Assembly (NCBI GenBank): GCA_964058805.1 | Contig: CAXKVV010001859.1 | Coordinates: forward strand, 1-27,806 | Source: Schoenoplectus triqueter | Lineage: Eukaryota; Streptophyta; Magnoliopsida; Poales; Cyperaceae | Length of the DNA: 27,806 nucleotides | Reading direction: 5' to 3' | Shown: one piece after another, positions 21,350 through 27,806 of the stretch | Layout: every line of letters begins with the position of its first letter | Numbering within the stretch: position 1 is the first letter of the stretch | Translations under genes and position numbers: made by a program | Notes under the pieces: model-generated | Told to the model about the DNA's origin: nothing | Databases searched by the model: none | The model's input: only the letters and a program-made list of their open reading frames with translations

Positions 21350-24300
21350 CACCAACTTATGTGCAGTTATTCGGCCAAAAGTGATTAAGAACTCAAACAA
21401 CTTATTTAAACAACATTTTTAATGCTTCGGAATTAAGTTTTCTGAAAACTTATAGTCGTGGAATGTCCATATTGAAGTGTTAATTGAAAAAATTAATAAT
21501 ATATTTAATCATGAGTATTTATATTAATTTTCATGAATTTATGTTTAGTTATGAGGCCGAAAGTGATGAAAAACTAAGAAAAACTTATTTATACAGCAGT
21601 TTTTAATGCATCCGAATTAAGTTTTGTGCTAAATTGGTGTCATAGTATCTTTGTATTGAATATATAATTATAAAAATATATAATAGACATTTTTACAAGT
21701 GTTCATAACATTTTGCACCAATTTTAATGCAATTATGAGACTAAAATAATTAAAAACTCAAACAACTTGATTAAACAATAGATCTTAATGCTTTTTCGGT
21801 TAAGTTTTAACGTGAAAGTACTGTCGTAGAATATTTCACAATGAAGCATCAATCATAAGAATAATTAATAGACATTGTTTGGATTATCCATATGATTTTT
21901 CTTGAATTTATAATGTATTTATAAGGCCCAAAATAATGAGAAACTCAAACCACCTATTTAAAAAGCAGTTTTAAAGAAGATAGATCAAGTTTTGTGAAAA
22001 GATAGTGTCGTAGAATGTTCATATTAAAGACCTAATTGGACAAACTTTTAATTGACAAAATTAGAAGTATTTATATAAATTTGCACGAATATTTGAGTTA
22101 TTATGGTGCCAACAATTATGGGAAATTCAAACAACTTATTGAATTCGCAGATGTTAATGCATCCGAATTATATGCAAAATTATTTTTTAAGAACCTTAAT
22201 ATTGATTGTTTAATAATTAAATAAATAATTGATAATGTTTGGATTGTTCCTATGAAATGTCATGAATTTATGTGCAGTTATGAAGCCTAAAATAATTAAA
22301 AATTCCAACAGCTTGTTTAAACAATAAATTTTAACTCATCCGAGTTAAGGTTTGTGTGAAAATACTATCATATTGACGTGTAAATTATAAAAATATTCAA
22401 CGGACATTATTAGGAGTATCCACACGGCTTTGCACGAAATATGTAAAGAAAGGAGACGAAAATGATTAAAAACGCAAACAACTTATTGAAATAATAGTTT
22501 TTAATGCATCCGAACGAAGTTTTATGCAAAATTTGTGTCAAAAAATATTCATATTAAAGCGTTAATTGGATTAACTTGTAATAGACATAATTAAAATTCT
22601 TTATATGAATTTGCACGAACCGTTGAGTAGTTATGGGGCAGATAATGATGAAAAACTAAAATAACTTGTCTAAATAGCAGTTTTTAATGCATCCGAATTG
22701 TGTTTTATGAACAATTAGTGTGGTAGAATTTTCATGGTGAACATTTTTTAATAAAAAATATAACAGACAATATTGGAAGTATCCATGTTAATTTTCATGA
22801 ATTTATGTGCAGTTATTTGGCTAAAATTGATTAAAAACTGAAACAACTTATGTAAACAGCAATTTGTTAAGTTTCGGGATTAAGTTTTGTGAAAAATTAG
22901 AGTCGCGGAATGTACATATTGAAGTCTTAATTAGAAAATCTTATAATAGATTTGATCATGAGTATTTATATTAATGTTCACGAATTTATGTGTAGTTATG
23001 AGGCAAAAATGATTATAAAAACTCAAACAACTTATTCGAACAACAGTTTTAATGCATCAGAATTAAGTTTTGTGCAAAATTAGTGTCCTAGTATCTATAT
23101 ATTGAACACTTAATTATAACAAATATATAATTGACGATATTAGGAGTGTCCATATTATTTTGCATCAATTTTTGTGAAGTTATGAGACTAAAAATAATTA
23201 AAAACTCAAAAAACTAGTTTAAACAACAGTTTTTAAAGCTTTTCTGTTAAGTTTATCGTGAATGTACTTCTTAGAATATATCACAATGAATTATTAATCA
23301 TAAGAATAATTTTTAGACATTGTTAGGATTATCTGTGTGACTTTTTCTGAAATTATGTGTAGTTATAAGGTCCAAAATGATGAAAAACTCAACCCATCTA
23401 TCTCAAAAGCTGTTTTTAATGCATACAAATTAAGTTGTGTAAAAAAATAGTGCCGTAGAATATTCATATTAAAGAATTAATTGGACAAACTTATCATTGA
23501 AATAATGAGGAGTATTTTTATAAATTTGCACAAATATTTGAGTCATTATGGTGAAAAATGTTAAAAAAATCTCAAATAACTTATTTAAATAGCAATTGTT
23601 AATTCATCCAAATTATATGCAAAATTAGTTTTGTAGAATCTTCATATTGATCATTTAATAATAAAAACATATAATAGACAATATTTAGATTATTGATAAA
23701 AAAATTGCATGAATTATGTGCAGTTGTGGAGCCAAAAATGATGAAAAACTCAAAGAACAAGTTTAAACAATAATTTTTTCTTCATATGAGTTAAGTTTTG
23801 TACGAAAATACTATCTTAGAATGTTCATATTGATGTGTAAATTATAAAAACATTTAAAAGACATTATTAGGTGTACACATACAACTTTGCACGAATTATA
23901 TGTAGAATCGAGACGAAAATGATTAAAAATGCAGCCAACTTGTTTAAATAGTGGTTTTTAATGCACCGGGATTAAGTTTTGTGCAAAATTAGTGTCATAA
24001 AATGTTCATATTAGAGAGTTAATTGGTTGAACTTATAATAGACATAATTAGAAGTATTTGTACGAATTTGCACGAATTGTTGAGGGGTTATGGGGTGAAT
24101 AATGATGAAAAATTTTAAATAACTTGTCTAAACAACTCTTTTTAGTGCATACGAATTATGTTTGTGAATATCTAGAGTGGTAGACTTGAATAGTTTGTTA
24201 TAAAAACATATAATAAAAAATATGTAGAGTGGTAGACTTGAATATCCATGTGAATTTGCACATACTTATGTACAGTTAGTTATAAGGCCAAAATTATTAA

Positions 24301-25124
24301 AAACTCAAACAACTTTTTTAAACGGTAATTTTTAATGCTTCAGGATTATATTTTGCAAAAATATAGTGTAGTACAATATTCATATTGAAGTGCTAATTAC
24401 AAACTCTTATAATATATTCAAGCGGGAGTATTTATATTAATTTGCACAAATTTATTTGTTGTTATGAGGCCAAAATGATAAAAAAAAAACTCAAATAACT
24501 TATTTAAACAGCAGTTTTTAATGCTTCCGTATTAATTTTTGTGTAAAATTTGCATAGTAGTATCTTTATATTGAACATTTAATTATAAAACTATATAATA
24601 GACAATATTAGGAGTGTCCATATGGAATTGCACGAATTTATGTGTTGTCATGGGGACAAAAATGAATAAAAACTCAAACATTTTGTTTCAACAAAGTTTT
24701 TAATTCCTCTGAGATAAGTTTTGTGTGAAAAAACTATCGTTGTGACTACATATTGATGTGCAAATTATACAATTTGTAATAAACATTATTAGGATAATTA
24801 CGTGTAGAAAGAATGATTAAAAGACAAATAACTTATTTAAATAGTAGTTTTGTGCCAAATTAGTGTCATAAAATGTTCATATTAAAGAGTTAATTGGATG
24901 AACTTATATTTGACATAATTAGGAGTATTTATATGAATTTCCACGAATTATTGAGTAGTAATGGGGCAAAAAGTGATGAAAAACCGCAATAACTTGTTTC
25001 AACAACAATTTTTAATGCATCTGAATTGTGTTTTGTGACTAATTAGTGTGGTAAAATCTTCATGTTGAATATTTTATTATAAAAATGTATAATAGACAAT
25101 ATTTGAAGTGTCCTTGTGAATTGG
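21350..25124. repeat. Higher-order repeat copy D (3775 bp, with a ~20-bp deletion)
   Basis: Complete unit matching C except for a private loss of about 20 bp near 24793-24800 in monomer 19: copies A-C read AGGAGTATCCATACGGC there, and D reads AGGATAATTACG. This accounts for its shorter length. Confidence 0.9.
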
Positions 25125-25531
25125 CACCAACTTATGTGCAGTTATTCGGCCAAAAGTGATTAAGAACTCAAACAACTTATTTAAACAATATTTTTAATGC
25201 TTCGGAATTAAGTTTTCTGAAAACTTATAGTCGGGGAATGTCCATATTGAAGTGTTAATTAAAAAAAATTATAATAGATTTAATCATGAGTATTTATATT
25301 AATTTTCATGAATTTATGTTTAGTTATGAGGTCGAAAGTGATGAAAAACTAAGAAAAACCTATTTATTCAGCAGTTTTTAATGCATCCGAATTAAGTTTT
25401 GTGCTAAATTGGTGTCATAGTATCTTTGTATTGAATATATAATTATAAAAATATATAATAGACAATATTAGGAGTGTCCATATGGAATTGCACGAATTTA
25501 TATGTTGTCATGGGGACAAAAATGAATAAAA
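25125..25531. repeat. Higher-order repeat copy E (partial) with an internal jump at the array end
   Basis: Follows unit positions 1-2 from 25125, then within TATATAATAGACA (25452-25464) switches to the tail of monomer 18 (ATTAGGAGTGTCCATATGG) and stops at AATGAATAAAA. The switch point is a 13-bp sequence shared by both monomers, consistent with recombination between them. Confidence 0.8.
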
Positions 25532-25754
25532 GGGTGTTAATCTTTAATTCTTAACCGTCAATCAGTTATCTACTCAATTAAGGAAATGAAAAGAGAGAAT
25601 TTACTGAAAATGATGATGAAACAATAAGATCACATTACAAATTCACATCATCGGTGATTAATCTAGGCCTAAAGGCTCATCAAGCACATCATACTTGGGC
25701 TAGTGGCTCACTGGTGATCAGCTATGCATCTGTTTCACACGAGATTATAACTTT
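25532..25754. other. Spacer between satellite and minisatellite
   Basis: About 220 bp of single-copy-looking sequence, less AT-rich than the satellite, with no open frame of note. It separates the abrupt right end of the satellite from the CpG-rich minisatellite. Confidence 0.5.
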
Positions 25755-26403
25755 CCCGTACTCATTTTTGACGGTATAGAGGGTGTTAGGTCCTGTTTTA
25801 ATGTTTTGCACGCCCGGACTCATTTTCGGCAGTACCGAGGGCGTCGGGTCCCGTTTTCATGTTTTGCGCTCTCGGACTCGTTTTCGGTTGTACCGAGGGC
25901 GTCGAGTCCCGTTTTCATGTTTGAGTGCCCGAACTCATTTTCGGCGCGGTACCGACGACGTCGGGTCCTGTTTTCATGTTTTGCGCGCTTGTACTCTTTT
26001 TCGACGGTACCGAGGGCGTCAGGTCCCGTTTTCATATTTTGCGCTCCCGAACTCATTTTCTGGGGGACCGAGGGCGTCGAGTCCCGTTTTCTTATTTTGC
26101 GCGTCCGAACTCATTTTCGACGGTACCGAGCGCGTCCGCTCCCGTTTTCATGTTTTGTGCTATCATACTCATTTTCGACGGTACCGTGGGCGTCCGCTTC
26201 CGTTTTCATGTTTTGCGCGGCCGAACTCGTTTTTGGCGGTACCGACGGCGTCGGGTCTCGTTTTCTTATATTGCGCTCCCAGCCACGTTTTCGGCGGTGC
26301 GGTGGGCGTCAGATCCTGTTTTCAGGTTTTGCGCGCCGTACTCGTTTACGGCGATACTGAGGGCGTCAGGTCCCGTTTTAATGTTTTGCGCTCCCGGACT
26401 CAC
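25755..26403. repeat. CpG-rich minisatellite, ~58-bp unit, 11 copies
   Basis: Eleven successive units of 57-60 bp run from 25770 to 26403, preceded by a partial unit tail (CCCGTACTCATTTTTG). Each unit follows GGCGGTACCGAGGGCGTC, a GGGTCCCGTTTTCATGTTTTG part, and GCGCTCCCGAACTCATTTTC. Copies are 80-90% alike by eye. The unit has no stop in any plus-strand phase and its length is not a multiple of three. Every forward frame therefore stays open by cycling through the phases, which produces three overlapping 'proteins' of 217, 184 and 163 residues and one on the minus strand. These are artefacts of the repeat. It borders a hAT-type 5' terminus and may be part of that transposon. Confidence 0.9.
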
Positions 26404-27152
26404 AAAAAAAATATAAATATATATTTAAAAAACTAATTATCAAAAAATGTAAACTAATTATAAAATATAATATATACTAATAACTAACCTTTTTTTTTGT
26501 CGGAATCGAAAGATTGTTGAAAGTCCGAAACTTTAAAACGAATTAACGACGGATAATATAACGAATGCTAAATTGACAATAATAACTAAATAACACTAAT
26601 ATAAATATTTTTGATTTTTTTCTGGATAATGTAACAAAATTACTATAATAATATAATTAGAGAATTACTAATATCTAACGATTAACGAATTAACGAGGGA
26701 GAGTTTGGTTTGGAGAATTGAGAAGAGAGATAGAGTGAAGTTGTTTGTGTGAGGATATGGGATGAAACGGGGGTAGTATTTATAGGAAAAAAATTTGAAT
26801 TATTTTTTTTGATTTTTTTTTTAATTTTTTGGATTTTTTTTGAATTTCAGCGGGTCGGACGGGTTGGACGGGTAAAGTGGGTCGGGTCGGACGGGTTTGA
26901 TTCCCGAGTTTTATTTTCGGTTTTCCTGGGTCGGGTCGGGCTTGGGCTAGGACGAGTTGGACGGGTCGGGTCGGGTCGGGACGGGTCTAAAATGGGTCTA
27001 AAATGGGTCGGGTCTAGCATGGTATTTTTTTCAAATTTTTTTGCCCGCGCCCGTGCTAGACCCGCCGGTTCTAACGGGTCACGGGTCTGATGGGTTTGAG
27101 CACGGGTCGGACGGATCGAGTCCGACCCGGTCGGGTTTTTTTTAAAACACTA
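26404..27152 (-). mobile_element. 5' terminal part of a hAT-type transposon, other end not found
   Basis: Read on the minus strand from 27152: a terminal motif TAGTGTTTTAAA; a subterminal region (about 27135-26845) of permuted GACCC/CCGTCC/CCCGAC motifs; a poly-A-rich stretch; a TATA box (26784-26777); a pyrimidine-rich leader (about 26752-26690); and a possible donor AAAG|GTTAGT (GT at 26488-26487). This order resembles the 5' region of plant hAT elements with an untranslated leader and intron. No transposase frame follows: the sequence runs into AT-rich DNA and the 58-bp minisatellite. No matching left terminus was seen in the window, so it is truncated or rearranged. The 113-codon plus-strand frame at 26749-27090 is the reverse side of these repeats. 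Confidence 0.55.
26777..26784 (-). promoter_or_regulatory. TATA box of the truncated hAT-type element
   Basis: On the minus strand CCTATAAATACTACCCCC is followed by a C/T-rich leader (CACTCTATCTCTCTTCTC). This is a plausible core promoter reading toward the minisatellite. Whether it is active is unknown. Confidence 0.45.
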
Positions 27153-27806
27153 GACGTAGAGTATAGCAGAGAGTCAGTTGACCCTCCTGGATTTTAAAAA
27201 ATAGTGCTTTTAGGTTTAAATTTTATTAATCTGACCCTCATGGATTAAATTTCTGATCTCCTGAATTGTCTGATTATTTTTCATTGAGAAAAAATATTTA
27301 ATATTGTGGATAATGAAACAATTATACAAAAATTTTAAAATATGAAGTCTCGTAGAGGAATTTTTTTATCGCTATGATTATTTATTATTTTTAATATATA
27401 AAAGATATTATTTTAATATTTTTATTAAATACTCAATTAGTTAATGAGTTTGAATTCGATAAACTACTGAATCTGATTACTAGTCCCTGATCAAAATCCT
27501 GCATCCTTCGTGTTGATAACAGTATGCGTATAGCAGCTCCCTATCGGAAGATAGGTGTCAAATTGATCTGGAAAAATTGGATACTGGTCTAACTATATTT
27601 CAGTATTTGCATACGCCATAATTTATAGATATGGATACAAATAAAATATGAAACAGATACGGATACAATTGAGGAACAAGTATATTTTGGATAAAACTTT
27701 ATTAAATTCATAAAATTTTGGAATTCATTATAATTATTTTTCAACACAAGTATCCATAAAAAGTTACAAAATTGTAAAAAAAAAAATTCAGACTATGTGT
27801 CCAATT
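27153..27806. other. Intergenic AT-rich DNA, no gene seen
   Basis: No open frame of note. Two similar phrases, TTGACCCTCCTGGATTTTAA (27178-27197) and CTGACCCTCATGGATTAAAT (27231-27250), form a short imperfect direct repeat. A GATACGGATAC-type patch occurs around 27630-27666. Both look like fragments of old repeats, not identified. Confidence 0.4.

Larger units (their letters stand above)
9776..25531. repeat. Satellite array, ~181-bp monomer in a 21-monomer (~3,795 bp) higher-order repeat
   Basis: The same landmark (CACCAACTTATGTGCAG) recurs at 9961, 13759, 17554, 21350 and 25125, giving units of 3798, 3795, 3796 and 3775 bp. A second landmark (AGAGTGGTAGACTTGAATA) recurs at 12789, 16583, 20378 and 24174 with the same spacing. 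Each unit contains 21 monomers, counted from the box resembling TTTTTAATGCATCCGAATTA, so the mean monomer is ~181 bp. Monomers differ strongly from one another within a unit, while equivalent positions in neighbouring units are almost identical: the definition of a higher-order repeat. The array is AT-rich and has no inserted transposon. The 62-codon open frames recurring at 14445, 18240 and 22036 are satellite sequence, not genes. Monomer length near one nucleosome repeat and the organisation are typical of plant centromeric or pericentromeric satellites; location at a centromere is inferred only. Confidence 0.95.

Noticed and set aside
9776..25531. CRISPR-like or virus-derived repeat interpretation of the tandem array
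   Set aside because: Repeats are head-to-tail with no spacers, in a plant nuclear context, with a nucleosome-sized monomer and no viral gene.
9776..25531. CENP-B-box-like motif in the monomers
   Set aside because: I looked for the TTCG----A--CGGG pattern and saw no convincing match, so no claim is made.
25783..26436. Overlapping 217-, 184- and 163-residue open frames with Arg/Phe/Ser-rich repeats
   Set aside because: They arise from a 58-bp stop-free tandem repeat read in three phases; there is no independent coding signal.
26749..27090. 113-residue open frame rich in Gly/Arg/Val and Phe
   Set aside because: Translation of GGGTCGG subterminal repeats and poly-T of the truncated hAT-type element, antisense to its promoter.

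Overview
This is nuclear DNA of a flowering plant, most likely a eudicot. The evidence is AT-rich intergenic sequence, intron-containing gene structure with plant-like splice sites and a pyrimidine-rich 5' leader, several hAT-type DNA transposons with low-complexity GC-rich subterminal repeats, and a long satellite with a ~181 bp monomer. I could not identify the species or match the satellite to a named family.

Left part (1-5.7 kb). A complete non-autonomous hAT element (24-564) is flanked by a perfect 8-bp target duplication. Next is the only convincing protein gene, on the minus strand. Its TATA box and leader exon lie near 3.7-3.93 kb, probable spliced leader or N-terminal exons lie between, and the main coding exon is at 1713-1144. 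It encodes a 189-residue, Cys-rich, CCCPC-containing protein of an uncharacterised plant family. Upstream of the gene are a 28-bp terminal inverted repeat element (4196-4521), a larger fold-back structure reaching 4.9 kb, and a weaker hAT-like relic (5197-5658).

Middle (5.7-9.8 kb). This is gene-poor AT-rich DNA with a degraded inverted-repeat relic (7064-7741) and a hAT-type element full of GAGC/GCTCGA motifs (8941-9592). The element ends less than 200 bp from the satellite.

Satellite array (9776-25531). This is an unbroken ~15.8 kb tandem array with no inserted transposon. The current unit is ~3,795 bp and contains 21 monomers of ~181 bp: four full copies, a partial copy at the right end and a scrambled fragment at the left end. 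Inside the unit the monomers fall into eight types that recur in order as 8 + 8 + 5, so a 21-mer higher-order repeat (HOR) is built on an older 8-mer. The inner copies are nearly identical; the left part of the first copy is clearly more diverged, and both ends carry the same rearranged monomer segment. Organisation and monomer length fit a centromeric or pericentromeric satellite, which is an inference.

Right part (25.5-27.8 kb). A 220-bp spacer is followed by a CpG-rich 58-bp minisatellite of 11 units. Then comes what looks like the 5' end of a hAT transposon on the minus strand (TIR at 27152, GGGTCGG subterminal repeats, TATA box, leader, possible splice donor). Its body leads into the minisatellite and then into non-transposon DNA, with no transposase reading frame and no second terminus seen. 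No tRNA, rRNA, CRISPR or coding retrotransposon was recognised.
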